NCBI RefSeq assembly: GCF_030814415.1
Contig: NZ_JAUSVB010000002.1
Span: 372,001-436,000 of the forward strand
DNA length: 64,000 nucleotides
Direction of reading: 5' to 3'
Source: Cellulomonas humilata
GTDB lineage: Bacteria > Actinomycetota > Actinomycetes > Actinomycetales > Cellulomonadaceae
Below the pieces are notes generated by a model. That model saw only the letters and a program-made list of their open reading frames with translations, was not told where the DNA came from and did no database searches. Below are positions 9,253 through 18,335 of this stretch, piece by piece (the stretch's first letter is position 1; each line of letters opens with the position of its first letter). Made by a program: the position numbers and the translations under genes.

Positions 9253-9458
9253 TGGCCGGGTCGGGGCGGTCCTTGGAACCGTGGGCACGTGAGCTCCTGC
9301 GCTGCCCTGTGACGGGTGCGACGCTCGTCGACGGGGTGGGGCCGGACGGTGAGCCGACGCTGGTGTCGACCGACCCGGTGAACCCGCTGGCCTACCCCGT
9401 GCGCGACGGGATCCCGGTGCTCCTGGTCGACGAGGGCGTGCCGGTCCGCCAGGGCTGA
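9252..9458 (+). CDS. Trm112/UPF0434-like small protein
   Basis: This 68-residue protein shows the Trm112-like pattern ELLRCPVTGATL, then DPVNPLAYPVRDGIPVLLVDE. Trm112 proteins activate methyltransferases in eukaryotes; the bacterial YcaR/UPF0434 relatives have no settled role. Only one Cys of the usual zinc-binding set is present, so metal binding is unlikely. ATG 9252 overlaps the manB stop codon, which fixes the start and indicates translational coupling. Confidence 0.8.
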   Translation: MAGSGRSLEPWARELLRCPVTGATLVDGVGPDGEPTLVSTDPVNPLAYPVRDGIPVLLVDEGVPVRQG

Positions 9459-9476
9459 CAACTCTGCCGAACGACG

Positions 9477-9505
9477 TGTGACGCCGCTCACCCCGGGGCT
9501 AGCAT
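9477..9505 (+). promoter_or_regulatory. Candidate ahcY promoter
   Basis: A TGTGAC hexamer (9477-9482) and TAGCAT (9500-9505) are separated by 17 nt, a plausible sigma-70-type promoter right after the Trm112-like stop. It would start transcription near 9512 and leave an ahcY leader of about 110 nt. This is by eye only. Confidence 0.4.
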
Positions 9506-9511
9506 GGCCCG

Positions 9512-9623
9512 GACGGCGTGGGTGATGCCCGCAGACCGAGAGGGGTCGCGCCGGCGCGAACGACCGAGGGCGCAAGCCCTTGTGCGTCGCGCCCGCTTCC
9601 GACTGCGCACCCCCAGGAGTGAG
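9512..9623 (+). promoter_or_regulatory. Structured 5' leader of ahcY, possible cis-regulatory RNA
   Basis: The leader can fold into consecutive stems: 9544-9548 with 9561-9565 enclosing a self-complementary GC-rich segment; a 6-7 bp stem closed by a GCAA (GNRA) tetraloop at 9566-9581; and 9582-9586 with 9606-9610. A GGGTG near 9516-9520 could pair with CACCC just before the AGGAG ribosome binding site. Known SAH riboswitches control ahcY in other bacteria, but I do not see their conserved core here. The identity is therefore open. Confidence 0.4.
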
Positions 9624-11102
9624 ATGTCCTCGTTCGATGAGCTCCCCGGCCACCACAAGGTCCGCGACCTGACCCTCGCCGAGGCCGGTCGCCACCAGAT
9701 CCGCCTCGCCGAGCACGAGATGCCCGGCCTCATGGCCCTGCGCACCGAGTTCGGCCCCACGCAGCCCCTCGCGGGAGCCCGCGTCGCCGGCTCGTTGCAC
9801 ATGACGGTGCAGACCGCGGTGCTCATCGAGACGCTCGTCGCGCTGGGCGCCGAGGTCCGCTGGGCCTCGTGCAACATCTTCTCGACGCAGGACGAGGCGG
9901 CCGCGGCGGTCGTCGTGGGCCCGCACGGCTCCGTGGACGCGCCTGCCGGCGTGCCGGTGTTCGCGTGGAAGGGCGAGTCGCTCGACGAGTACTGGGAGTG
10001 CACCGAGCAGATCCTCGTGTGGCCGGGTGGCACCGGCCCGAACATGATCCTCGACGACGGTGGCGACGCGACGCTCCTCGTGCACAAGGGCGTCGAGTAC
10101 GAGGCCGCCGGTGCGGTGCCGTCCGACCCGCAGCCGGGCGAGCCGGGGTACTCCGAGGAGTACCTGGTCATCCTCGGCACGCTGCGCCGGTCGCTCGCCG
10201 CGGACCCGCAGCGCTGGACGTCGATCGCCGCCCAGATCAAGGGCGTCACCGAGGAGACGACCACGGGCGTGCACCGGCTCTACCAGCTGGCCGAGGCGGG
10301 CGGGCTGCTGTTCCCGGCCATCAACGTCAACGACTCCGTGACCAAGTCCAAGTTCGACAACAAGTACGGCATCCGGCACTCGCTGCCCGACGGCATCAAC
10401 CGCGCCACGGACGTCCTCATGGGCGGCAAGGTCGCGTTCGTCGCCGGTTACGGGGACGTCGGCAAGGGTGCGGCCGAGGCGTTCCGTGGCCAGGGCGCCC
10501 GCGTGATCGTGTCCGAGGTCGACCCCATCTGCGCGCTCCAGGCGGCGATGGACGGCTACCAGGTGGCACGCCTCGACGACGTCATCGACCAGGCGGACTT
10601 CGTCATCACGACGACCGGCAACAAGGACGTCGTGTCGGCGGCCCAGATGGCCCGCATGAAGAACAAGGCCGTCGTGGGGAACATCGGGCACTTCGACAAC
10701 GAGATCGACATGGCCGGCCTGGCCGCCGTCCCCGGGATCACCCGCACCGAGATCAAGCCGCAGGTGCACGAGTGGACGTTCCCGTCGGACGACCGCCCCG
10801 AGCGCTCGATCATCGTGCTCTCGGAGGGCCGCCTGCTGAACCTGGGCAACGCGACCGGGCACCCGTCGTTCGTCATGAGCAACTCGTTCTCGAACCAGGT
10901 CATCGGCCAGATCGAGCTGTTCACCAAGCCGGACGAGTACGCCCGCGAGGTGTACCGGCTGCCCAAGGTGCTGGACGAGAAGGTCGCGCGGCTGCACCTG
11001 GATGCGCTCGGGGTCCGGCTGACGGAGCTGACGAAGTCGCAGGCCGAGTACCTGGGCATCGACGTGGCCGGGCCCTACAAGCCCGAGCACTACCGGTACT
11101 GA
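9624..11102 (+). CDS. ahcY: Adenosylhomocysteinase (S-adenosyl-L-homocysteine hydrolase)
   Basis: It hydrolyses S-adenosylhomocysteine to adenosine and homocysteine, relieving product inhibition of methyltransferases. The 492-residue enzyme carries the conserved [14 protein letters not shown] and [15 protein letters not shown] substrate-binding stretches, [13 protein letters not shown] with the NAD/substrate Lys, and the Rossmann motif GYGDVGKG. The KPEHYRY C-terminus that contributes to the cofactor pocket of the partner subunit is intact. The start at ATG 9624 has a clear AGGAG six bases upstream; an in-frame ATG at 9504 lies inside the structured leader and gives an Arg-rich non-homologous extension. 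Confidence 0.96.
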   Translation: MSSFDELPGHHKVRDLTLAEAGRHQIRLAEHEMPGLMALRTEFGPTQPLAGARVAGSLHMTVQTAVLIETLVALGAEVRWASCNIFSTQDEAAAAVVVGPHGSVDAPAGVPVFAWKGESLDEYWECTEQILVWPGGTGPNMILDDGGDATLLVHKGVEYEAAGAVPSDPQPGEPGYSEEYLVILGTLRRSLAADPQRWTSIAAQIKGVTEETTTGVHRLYQLAEAGGLLFPAINVNDSVTKSKFDNKYGIRHSLPDGINRATDVLMGGKVAFVAGYGDVGKGAAEAFRGQGARVIVSEVDPICALQAAMDGYQVARLDDVIDQADFVITTTGNKDVVSAAQMARMKNKAVVGNIGHFDNEIDMAGLAAVPGITRTEIKPQVHEWTFPSDDRPERSIIVLSEGRLLNLGNATGHPSFVMSNSFSNQVIGQIELFTKPDEYAREVYRLPKVLDEKVARLHLDALGVRLTELTKSQAEYLGIDVAGPYKPEHYRY

Positions 11103-11109
11103 GCGGTCC

Positions 11110-11925
11110 TCAGTTCGCGGGGTCGGGGACGCCGTGGGGGAGTCGGTGCAGCTGCGACGACTCCGCGGCGTCCCGCTGCCCGGCGCGCAGCCGCGCCGTG
11201 AGCTCGCGGTCCCGCCGCTCGGCCAGCACGGCGGCCAGGAACGCCTCGGGGTGGGTGCCCAGCGGGGGCAGCGGGTTGACGTAGCGCTGCACCTCGGTGG
11301 TCAGCTGGGAGCCCAGCTGCACGCGTGAGGCCGGATGCAGCGCGGTGGCCCGGCCCAGGAACTGCCGCACGGACAGGGCGAGGCCGTCGGGCAGGCGTGC
11401 GAGGTCCGCGGAGTGCGCCCAGCCGGCGAGCTGCGGCGGCATCATGACGGGGCTGCGCACCTTGGCGGCGCCGCGCACGCGCACCGCGTAGGTGCCCGCG
11501 AGGATGTCGCCCACGCGCTTGCCCTGCGGGTGCACGATCGAGCAGATCAGCGCCACGGTGCCGAACGTGAGCCACAGCTCGACGATGCCGACGAGCGCCC
11601 GGATGAGGGACTGGCGGAAGACCAGGGGGCCGCCGTCGTCGCGGACGATCCGGATGCCCATCGCCAGCTTGCCGAGCGACCGGCCGCGGGTCAGCGTGTC
11701 GACGGTCGTGGGCAGCACGACCCAGATGGTCACGAGCAGCAGCACACCCAGGATCCGGAAGAGCTCCTCCGAGGCGTCCGGGACGAGCGCGCCCAGCGCG
11801 ATGAGCAGCACGACCACACCCACGCCCAGGACGAGCAGGTCGAGCAGCGCCGCGAGCAGACGCGTCGCCGCGGAGGTCGGACGCGCATCGAGCAGCACGC
11901 CTTCGCCGGTGAGGATGCCGTCCAT
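11110..11925 (-). CDS. RDD-family membrane protein
   Basis: This 271-residue protein has an N-terminal RDD domain: the membrane helix LLAALLDLLVLGVGVVVLLIALG, a second helix near VTIWVVLPTTVD, then GRSLGKLAMGIRIVRDDG and a third near ALVGIVELWLTFGTVALICS. A cytosolic tail of about 120 residues follows with no recognised domain. RDD proteins are membrane proteins of varied function. It is divergent from the SpoIIM-domain gene with 50 nt between starts, so a shared promoter region is likely. ATG 11925 begins MDGILTGEGV. Confidence 0.82.
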   Translation of the reverse strand: MDGILTGEGVLLDARPTSAATRLLAALLDLLVLGVGVVVLLIALGALVPDASEELFRILGVLLLVTIWVVLPTTVDTLTRGRSLGKLAMGIRIVRDDGGPLVFRQSLIRALVGIVELWLTFGTVALICSIVHPQGKRVGDILAGTYAVRVRGAAKVRSPVMMPPQLAGWAHSADLARLPDGLALSVRQFLGRATALHPASRVQLGSQLTTEVQRYVNPLPPLGTHPEAFLAAVLAERRDRELTARLRAGQRDAAESSQLHRLPHGVPDPAN

Positions 11926-11975
11926 GCTGGGCAGGTTAGCCGGTGCCGGGCTGCGGGGATGGCAGGCTGTGCGCC

Positions 11976-12965
11976 ATGGACCTGGACGCCTTCGAACGGG
12001 CACGCGCGACCGACTGGGCGCGGCTCGACGAGCTCGTCCGGCTGCGCCGCCGCAGCGGTGCCGAGGCGGACGAGCTGGTGCGTCTCTACCAGAGCGTCGC
12101 CACGGACCTCTCGAGCGTGCGCTCCGCCGCCCCGGACCCCGAGATGGTGACCCGGTTGTCGATGCTCGTCGGGCGGGCGCGGGCCGCCATCGCGGGGACG
12201 CACGAGCCGAGCTGGCGCGACGTCACCGCCTTCGTGGTGGTGGCCCTGCCCGCGGCCCTCTACCGGATCCGGTGGTGGACGGTCGGCGTCATGGTGGCCT
12301 TCCTCGTGCTCGGCGTGACCGCGGGCGTCTGGGTGGCGACGCAACCCGACGCGCTCGCGTCGATGGGCACGCCGAGCCAGCAGCAGGAGTACGTCGAGAA
12401 CTCGTTCGCGGAGTACTACACGCCCGGCGCGGGCTTCGCGACGATGGTGTGGACCAACAACGCGTTCCTCACCGCCGTCTGCATCGCCACCGGGATCACG
12501 GGGATCGGACCCGTGTGGTTCCTGGCGAACAACGCGATCAGCGTGGGGGCCGCGGGCGGGATGATGGCCGCGCACGGGTACCTGGACGTGTTCCTCCAGC
12601 TCATCGCGCCCCACGGACTGCTGGAGCTGACCGCGGTGTTCGTCGCCGGCGCTGCGGGTCTGCGGATCTTCTGGACCTGGATCGACCCGGGCCCGCGCAC
12701 CCGCGGCAAGGCGCTCGCGCAGGAGGCGCGTGCCCTGTTCACTGTGGCGATCGGGCTCGTGGGCGTGCTCGCGGTCTCGGGCCTGATCGAGGGGTTCGTC
12801 ACGGGGTCGACCCTGCCGTGGGTGGTCAAGGTCGGCATCGGGGTGATCGCCCTGGCAGCGTTCTGGACCTACACGATCGTGCTCGGTCGGCGCGCCGTCC
12901 TGGCGGGACACACGGGCGACCTCGAGGCGGACCGCGCGGGCTACGTGCTGGCGACCGCCGGCTGA
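11976..12965 (+). CDS. Stage II sporulation protein M (SpoIIM/DUF95)-family membrane protein
   Basis: This 329-residue protein has an amphipathic helical N-terminus (about 1-85), then membrane helices beginning at VGVMVAFLVLGVTAGVW and including TAVCIATGITGIGPVWF, LIAPHGLLELTAVFVAGAAGLRI and GVLAVSGLIEGFV. HGLLELTAVFVAGAAG is the SpoIIM-family signature. In spore formers SpoIIM helps localise septal peptidoglycan hydrolysis; non-sporulating Actinobacteria keep the domain with an unknown envelope role. It is paired divergently with the RDD gene and near the MoxR/DUF58 cluster, a common association. Its 3' end overlaps the convergent HTH_42 gene by 25 nt. Confidence 0.82.
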   Translation: MDLDAFERARATDWARLDELVRLRRRSGAEADELVRLYQSVATDLSSVRSAAPDPEMVTRLSMLVGRARAAIAGTHEPSWRDVTAFVVVALPAALYRIRWWTVGVMVAFLVLGVTAGVWVATQPDALASMGTPSQQQEYVENSFAEYYTPGAGFATMVWTNNAFLTAVCIATGITGIGPVWFLANNAISVGAAGGMMAAHGYLDVFLQLIAPHGLLELTAVFVAGAAGLRIFWTWIDPGPRTRGKALAQEARALFTVAIGLVGVLAVSGLIEGFVTGSTLPWVVKVGIGVIALAAFWTYTIVLGRRAVLAGHTGDLEADRAGYVLATAG

Positions 12966-14131
12966 GACCCGTCCGGGGTGACGACGACGACCCGACGCTC
13001 GTCAGCGGTCGAGGCCATGACCTCGACCAGCGCCTCGGCCTCCGCCTGGAGCTCGTCGCGCTGGGAGGCCGTCGGACGCGCGAACGGCCGCACGGTGAGG
13101 GTCACCGGTCCGCGCTGCTTCGGGTCCCGGGGGACGTCCCAGGTGCCCGCGACGCGCCCGTCCAGCAGGAACGTCGCCGGCACGACGCCGTTCGGGCTGG
13201 CCAGGTACGGGCGACGCTCGGGCGAGATGATCCGCGTGCGGTCGGCGTGCCCGAGCAGCACGTTGTCGTAGTCGGCCAGGAAGCGCACGGGTGCCGGGAC
13301 GTCCGGGTCGGGCAGCGCCAGCCCGGGCAGGTCGAGGACCTCGCGCTCGCGGACGGCACCCGGGGACGGGTCGGCGCGGTACCGGACCAGGTCGAGGCGG
13401 TCCACCACCGACCGCATCCCGGTGAGGCCCGACCAGTTCTGCAGGTCCGCGACGGACGCAGGGCCGAACGCGCCGAGGTAGCGCCGGACGAAGCGCTCCT
13501 GCTCGACGGCGAGCACGTCCGGGTCGGCCAGGTCGGGAGCCGCGGCGGTCTGCTCCGGGCCGAACCACGTCCACGCGGTGGTCCACGTCGTCGCCCCGGA
13601 CCGCCCCCACACGCCCCGCGGCGGCACCTGGACCAGGGGGAGGGTCCCGCGGGCCGCGTAGGCGAGCGTGCTCGGGCCGACGCCCGGCCAGCGCTCGGCG
13701 AGGAGGCGTCCCAGCTCGGTGGTCACGCGGGGTTCCGCCTCGACGAGAGCACGGGCGGCGGCGGTGACCTCGGCGACGTCGACCGTGCGCAGCGCGGCGC
13801 TGTGCTGGGTGTTGACCAGCAGGTCCTTGGCGTGGAGCGGGGCGATCAGGCCGGGCAGCAGCAGGGCGTCGGCCGCCGTGACGAGGTGGATCGTGCTGCG
13901 CATCACTGCGATCCGGGTGACGGTGCGGTCCCAGAACGCCTCACCGAGCTCCTCCGTGCGGAACCCCGCGACGCGGCTCCACAGCCCGACGTACGGCGAC
14001 CACGCGTTCTGCGCCTGGAGCCCCACCAGGTGGTCGACCATCTCGATCGCAGGCCCGGACCGGCGCTCGAGCAGGTGCTGGCGCGCGAGCAGCGCGCGGT
14101 TGAGGTGGGCGCGGGTGAGCAGGTCGGGCAC
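12941..14131 (-). CDS. Winged-helix DNA-binding domain protein (HTH_42 family)
   Basis: This 396-residue protein of the HTH_42 (PF06224) superfamily has the N-terminal GLQAQNAWSPYVGLWSRV motif, a region of winged-helix modules (RSTIHLVTAADALLL, RYLGAFGPASVADLQNWSGL) and the C-terminal FLADYDNVLLGHADRTRI and FLLDGRVAGTW strands. The related AlkX/YcaQ glycosylases use a QxD motif. This protein has QAQ there, so glycosylase activity is not expected by that rule. The function of this subgroup is unknown. It runs convergent into the SpoIIM gene. Confidence 0.8.
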   Translation of the reverse strand: MPDLLTRAHLNRALLARQHLLERRSGPAIEMVDHLVGLQAQNAWSPYVGLWSRVAGFRTEELGEAFWDRTVTRIAVMRSTIHLVTAADALLLPGLIAPLHAKDLLVNTQHSAALRTVDVAEVTAAARALVEAEPRVTTELGRLLAERWPGVGPSTLAYAARGTLPLVQVPPRGVWGRSGATTWTTAWTWFGPEQTAAAPDLADPDVLAVEQERFVRRYLGAFGPASVADLQNWSGLTGMRSVVDRLDLVRYRADPSPGAVREREVLDLPGLALPDPDVPAPVRFLADYDNVLLGHADRTRIISPERRPYLASPNGVVPATFLLDGRVAGTWDVPRDPKQRGPVTLTVRPFARPTASQRDELQAEAEALVEVMASTADERRVVVVTPDGSQPAVAST

Positions 14132-14163
14132 AGCCGGAACCTACCCGGACGCGCCCACACCCG

Positions 14164-15456
14164 TCAGAGCCGTCCGGCCGCCTTGAGCGCGATGTACGTG
14201 TCGGCGAGGCGGGGCGCCAGGTCGTCGGGCAGGGCGTCGACCACCTCGGCGCCACGCTGGCGCAGCCGGACGGCGACGGCCGCGCGCTCGAGGCCGACCC
14301 GTTCGGCGGCGGCCGCGTCGAACACCGCAGCGGCGCCGGTGCGGGCCGTGCGCAGGGCGTCCACCTCGGGGTCGGACACCGATGCGAGCACCACCTGGTG
14401 CCGCTCCGTGAGCTGCCCAGCCACCCCGAGCAGGCCCTGCTCGATGGCGGACGGGTCCAGCGCGGTGAGCAGCACGACGAGCGCACGCTGGCTCAGCCGC
14501 TGACGAACCTGAGCCACGATGCCCGGCCAGTCGGTCTCCACCAGCTCCGGCTCGACCACGGCGAGCGTGTCCGCGAAGGCCGCCATCACCCCGGCACCCG
14601 TCGCGCTGGCCACCCGGCCGCGCACCCGGCGGTCGAACACCAGAAGCTCCACCCGGTCGCCGGCCTTCGTGGCGAGCGCGGCGAGCAGCAGCGCGGCCTC
14701 GATCGACGCGTCGATCCGGGGGGCGTCCAGCACCCGCACGGCAGAGGTGCGGCCGCTGTCGAGCACGATCAGCACGCGGCGGTCGCGCTCCGGCCGCCAC
14801 GTGCGCACGACGACGTCGGAGCGCCGGGCCGTCGCACGCCAGTCGATCGCGCGGACGTCGTCGCCGATCACGTACTCCCGCAGCGAGTCGAACTCGGTCC
14901 CCGGGCCGCGGACCTGCACGGACGCCCGCCCGTCCAGCTCCCGCAGCCGGGCGAGGCGGCTGGGCAGGTGCCGCCGCGAGGCGAACTCGGGCAGCACGCG
15001 CAGCCGACCGGGAGTGGTGAGCGACGCCTGGCGGCCGGCGAGCCGCAGCGGTCCGAAGGTGCGGATCGTCACGCGGTCCGCGTGCGCGTCGCCGCGCCGG
15101 GTGGGCACGAGGACGGTCCGGACCCGCGCGCCGTCCCCGGGTCGCACGTCCACGTGGTGCCGGTCCGACTGCGCGGCGGTCGACGGGGGCCACGCATCGC
15201 GCACGAGCGCCCGGAGCCGGCGACCGCCCAGGTTGGTCAGCGTGAGGGTCGACGTCGCCGGCTCGGTCAGGCGGACCGAGGCCGGCACCTCGCGGCGGAT
15301 CGCGACCTGCCGGGGCGACGCGGCGAGCGCCACGTCCACGATGCACGCGACCACCACGAGGAGCGTCCACAGCAGCACCGTGGCGCCGGCGGGCACGACG
15401 AGTACCACCGGCAGGCCGAGCGCGGCCAGGACGACCGCGCGCCAGGTCACCGCCAT
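14164..15456 (-). CDS. DUF58 domain-containing membrane protein (MoxR partner)
   Basis: This 430-residue protein has two N-terminal membrane helices (about 5-45), a beta-rich exterior domain and the DUF58 signature GTEFDSLREYVIGDDVRAIDWRATAR. A vWA-like segment follows, beginning VLIVLDSG. DUF58 proteins work with MoxR AAA+ ATPases in assembly or maturation of membrane or periplasmic complexes. ATG 15456 lies 1 nt after the moxR stop codon, so it is translationally coupled. It is the last gene of the five-gene leftward operon. Confidence 0.88.
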   Translation of the reverse strand: MAVTWRAVVLAALGLPVVLVVPAGATVLLWTLLVVVACIVDVALAASPRQVAIRREVPASVRLTEPATSTLTLTNLGGRRLRALVRDAWPPSTAAQSDRHHVDVRPGDGARVRTVLVPTRRGDAHADRVTIRTFGPLRLAGRQASLTTPGRLRVLPEFASRRHLPSRLARLRELDGRASVQVRGPGTEFDSLREYVIGDDVRAIDWRATARRSDVVVRTWRPERDRRVLIVLDSGRTSAVRVLDAPRIDASIEAALLLAALATKAGDRVELLVFDRRVRGRVASATGAGVMAAFADTLAVVEPELVETDWPGIVAQVRQRLSQRALVVLLTALDPSAIEQGLLGVAGQLTERHQVVLASVSDPEVDALRTARTGAAAVFDAAAAERVGLERAAVAVRLRQRGAEVVDALPDDLAPRLADTYIALKAAGRL

Positions 15457-15457
15457 G

Positions 15458-16471
15458 TCAGCGGGGGACGGCCACGGACGCGAGCACGGTGTCGAGGACG
15501 CTCTCGGTGCTGACACCCTCGAGCTCCGCCTCGGGGCGCAGCTGGACGCGGTGCCGCAGCGTCGGGTGCGCCAGCGCCTTGATGTCGTCCGGCGTCACGT
15601 ACCCGCGACCGGACAACCACGCCCAGGCGCGGGACGTCGCCAGCAGGGCGGTGGCGCCACGCGGGGAGACGCCGAGCGAGAGGGAGGGCGACTGCCGGGT
15701 GGCACGGCACACGTCGACCGCGTAGCCGAGGACCTCGGGAGCGACCTGCACGCGGCCGACCTCCGCCCGGGCGCGCGCGAGCATCTCCGGCGTCGCCACC
15801 GGGCGCAGTCCGGCCCCGGCGAGGTCCCGGGGGTCGAAGCCGGCGGCGTGCCGGGTCAGCACCTCGATCTCCTCGTGGCGCTCGGGCATCGGCAGCACCA
15901 GCTTGAGCAGGAAGCGGTCGAGCTGCGCCTCGGGGAGCGTGTAGGTGCCCTCGTACTCGACCGGGTTCTGCGTCGCGATGACGAGGAACGGGTCGGGCAG
16001 CGGGCGGGGGGTGCCGTCGATCGACACCTGGCGCTCCTCCATCGCCTCGAGCAGCGACGCCTGCGTCTTGGGCGGCGTCCGGTTGATCTCGTCGGCGAGC
16101 AGGAGGTTGGTGAACACCGGCCCCGCGCGGAACGAGAACTCGGCGGTGCGTGCGTCGTACACCAACGAACCCGTCACGTCGCCGGGCATGAGGTCAGGGG
16201 TGAACTGGACCCGCTTGGTCTCCAGGTCGAGCGCGGCCGACAGCGCCCGCACGAGCAGCGTCTTGGCGACGCCGGGGACGCCTTCGAGCAGCACGTGACC
16301 ACGGCACAGCAGCGCGATGACCAGGCCGCTGACGGCGGCGTCCTGACCGACGACCGCCTTGGCGACCTCGGTGCGCACGGCACCCAGGGCAGCGCGGAGC
16401 TCCTCGGACGGCTGGTGGTGCGGCGGGACGGTCGGTGCAGTCGCGCCCCACGTGGGGCTCTGGTCGCTCAC
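15458..16471 (-). CDS. MoxR-family AAA+ ATPase
   Basis: This 337-residue AAA+ chaperone of the MoxR clade has Walker A GVPGVAKT, the sensor-region GDVTGSLVYD loop, Walker B LLADEINR, an arginine-finger region TPPKTQASLLEAMEERQVS, sensor ATQNPVEYEGTYTLPEAQLDRF and a C-terminal lid. MoxR proteins remodel vWA-domain partners, here the adjacent DUF58 protein. GTG 16471 overlaps the stop codon of the DUF4350 gene (GTGA), which fixes the start. Confidence 0.92.
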   Translation of the reverse strand: MSDQSPTWGATAPTVPPHHQPSEELRAALGAVRTEVAKAVVGQDAAVSGLVIALLCRGHVLLEGVPGVAKTLLVRALSAALDLETKRVQFTPDLMPGDVTGSLVYDARTAEFSFRAGPVFTNLLLADEINRTPPKTQASLLEAMEERQVSIDGTPRPLPDPFLVIATQNPVEYEGTYTLPEAQLDRFLLKLVLPMPERHEEIEVLTRHAAGFDPRDLAGAGLRPVATPEMLARARAEVGRVQVAPEVLGYAVDVCRATRQSPSLSLGVSPRGATALLATSRAWAWLSGRGYVTPDDIKALAHPTLRHRVQLRPEAELEGVSTESVLDTVLASVAVPR

Positions 16472-17670
16472 GTTCGGTGAACCTCGCTCTCGAGATGGTC
16501 CAGGTCACGGGCCAGCCGGGCCAGCCCGCGGTCGTCGGTCGGTGGGGGTCCGTACAGCAGCGCCTCGACGTCGGCCGGGCGGCGGCCGGCTGCGCGGGCG
16601 ATCGCGTCGACGACGAGCGGCGCGGCTGCGGACCGGGGCAGGCCGAGGCGGCCCGCGCTGCGTGCGGCCGTGCCGGCGCGCAGGGCGGCGGCGGCGTGCC
16701 CGTAGGACCGTCCGCGGCGGTACAGGCGCCCGCGGCCCCGCGTGGTCTCGCCCGCGCGGACCACGACCGGCAGCCGCTCGGTGACGAGGCGACCCAGCCG
16801 GCGTCCGCGCCAGAGCGCGGCGACCACGACGACGAGCAGCAGCTGCAGCGCGAGGATCGGGACGACGGGTGGCAGCAGCTCGCCGGGGGCTGCCTCGGAC
16901 TCGCGGCCCGCCCCCGCGTCGTCGAGCGACGGGATGTACCAGACGAGCCGCTCGTGCCGGCCGAGGGCGCGCAGGACGAGTGCCGCGTTGCCCTGCTCGG
17001 CGAGGTGCTGGTTGGTGAAGGGCGCCATGTCGGTCACCGCGACGATCCGGCGCCCGTCGGACTCGGCGACGGCGTAGGCGCCGCCCTGGTCGGGCGTCGT
17101 GCCCGGGGCGGGGAAGCACACGACCGCACCGGGGCCGGTGGCGATCAGTCCGCCGCTCGCGGTGATGGATCCGGCAGCGACCGCGTCCGGGTCCTCGCAC
17201 TGCGCCGAGCGGACCTCGGGTGCGGACGCGTAGCCACCGTTCGACGCCAGCGTGGGGGTGAGCACCCCCAGCGCCCAGCCCGCGTCGACGAGCACCAGGT
17301 CCGCTTCCGTGGCGCCCAGGGCCTCGACCTGCTCGTCCGTGAGCAGGTAGTCGCCGACGACGAGCACGGTCGAGCCGGGGACGGCGAGCGACTCGACGTC
17401 GGCGATGTGGCGCACGTAGCGCACGTCCACACCCTCGCGGCCGAGGATCTGCGCCGCGGCGCGGGCGCCGAGGTCGCCAGGGTTGTCCGGAGCGAGGGTC
17501 AGTGTCGACGTCCGCGGCTCCGGCAGGGCCGAGAGGATGCCCGCGACGACGACCAGCGCCAGCAGACCGAGCGGCCACCGCGCCCGCCGCCAGCGCCGGG
17601 CCGACCTGCTGCGGGCCGAGGTGCCGTCACCGACGACCACCTCGTGCGCCGTGACGACCGGCGTGCTCAT
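16468..17670 (-). CDS. DUF4350 domain-containing membrane protein
   Basis: This 400-residue protein has an N-terminal membrane helix (about 32-50), an exterior DUF4350 domain with GREGVDVRYVRHIADVESL and repeated Rossmann-like strands (TVLVVGDYLLTDEQ), and a second membrane helix near LPPVVPILALQLLLVVVVAALW. A basic cytosolic tail follows. It lies between DUF4129 and MoxR and overlaps both by 4 nt, so the order and stoichiometry of the module seem fixed by translational coupling. The ligand is unknown. Confidence 0.85.
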   Translation of the reverse strand: MSTPVVTAHEVVVGDGTSARSRSARRWRRARWPLGLLALVVVAGILSALPEPRTSTLTLAPDNPGDLGARAAAQILGREGVDVRYVRHIADVESLAVPGSTVLVVGDYLLTDEQVEALGATEADLVLVDAGWALGVLTPTLASNGGYASAPEVRSAQCEDPDAVAAGSITASGGLIATGPGAVVCFPAPGTTPDQGGAYAVAESDGRRIVAVTDMAPFTNQHLAEQGNAALVLRALGRHERLVWYIPSLDDAGAGRESEAAPGELLPPVVPILALQLLLVVVVAALWRGRRLGRLVTERLPVVVRAGETTRGRGRLYRRGRSYGHAAAALRAGTAARSAGRLGLPRSAAAPLVVDAIARAAGRRPADVEALLYGPPPTDDRGLARLARDLDHLESEVHRT

Positions 17671-18335
17671 CGGGGCACCGCCACGCTCAGGTCGGTGACC
17701 TCGGAGCCGGTCATCGCACGCGCGTCCTGCACCCGGGCGTCGAGCCCGCGCAGGCGGACCTCGTCCTGCGCGGTCGCAGGCACGTCGCCGTACGCGACGT
17801 CGTCGAAGGTCCGGCCGGCCGCGACCAGCTCGGAGGCGAGCGCCGGCAGCCGGGCCGCGGCGGCCAGTGCGGCCTCGTGCGCGGTCCGGGCCGCGCGCTC
17901 GTCGAGCACCGTCCGCTCCTCGAGCCCACGGACGATCGCGCGGAACCGTTCGAGCACGGCCACGGCCCAGTCGCCCGCGGCGGCAGCGGCGTCGGCAGCG
18001 GCCCGGATCTCCGCGGAGGTCCGGGCGTCGTCGTCCGCCAGGACGGAACGGTCTGCGCCGCCACGGCGGCCGAGCCGCACGGGACCGGCGACCAGGAACG
18101 CGATCACGACGACCGCCACCAGCACCCCGACCACGGCGAGGACGGCGAACGGGTCGAACGCGGCCGGGGTGCGCAGGCCGGCCAGCAGCTCGGCCAGCCA
18201 GTCCACGAGCCGGGTGAGCAACGAGCGCTGCTCGTGGTAGACGGGGTCGAGCAGCTCCTCGACGGCCCACCGCCGGGCCGTCGCGGCGTCGGGGTCGACG
18301 GGGACACCGCCGACCACCCGGGCGAGCAGGTTCAC
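17667..18335 (-). CDS. DUF4129 domain-containing membrane protein
   Basis: This 222-residue protein has one clear membrane helix (about residues 60-88, VLAVVGVLVAVVVIAFLVAGPV). The cytosolic DUF4129 region follows with WAVAVLERFRAIVRGLEERTVLDERAARTAHE, a pattern also found at the C-terminus of transglutaminase-like MoxR partners. GTG 18335 overlaps the stop of the upstream gene, and its own TGA overlaps the DUF4350 ATG. Confidence 0.83.
   Translation of the reverse strand: MNLLARVVGGVPVDPDAATARRWAVEELLDPVYHEQRSLLTRLVDWLAELLAGLRTPAAFDPFAVLAVVGVLVAVVVIAFLVAGPVRLGRRGGADRSVLADDDARTSAEIRAAADAAAAAGDWAVAVLERFRAIVRGLEERTVLDERAARTAHEAALAAAARLPALASELVAAGRTFDDVAYGDVPATAQDEVRLRGLDARVQDARAMTGSEVTDLSVAVPR

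Noticed and set aside
9504..9623. N-terminal extension of AhcY from an upstream ATG
   Set aside because: It is Arg-rich, not homologous, and lies in the structured leader; the ATG at 9624 has a good ribosome binding site and standard N-terminus.
9512..9623. Calling the ahcY leader an SAH or SAM riboswitch
   Set aside because: I could not find the conserved core of those classes, so only a structured leader is reported.
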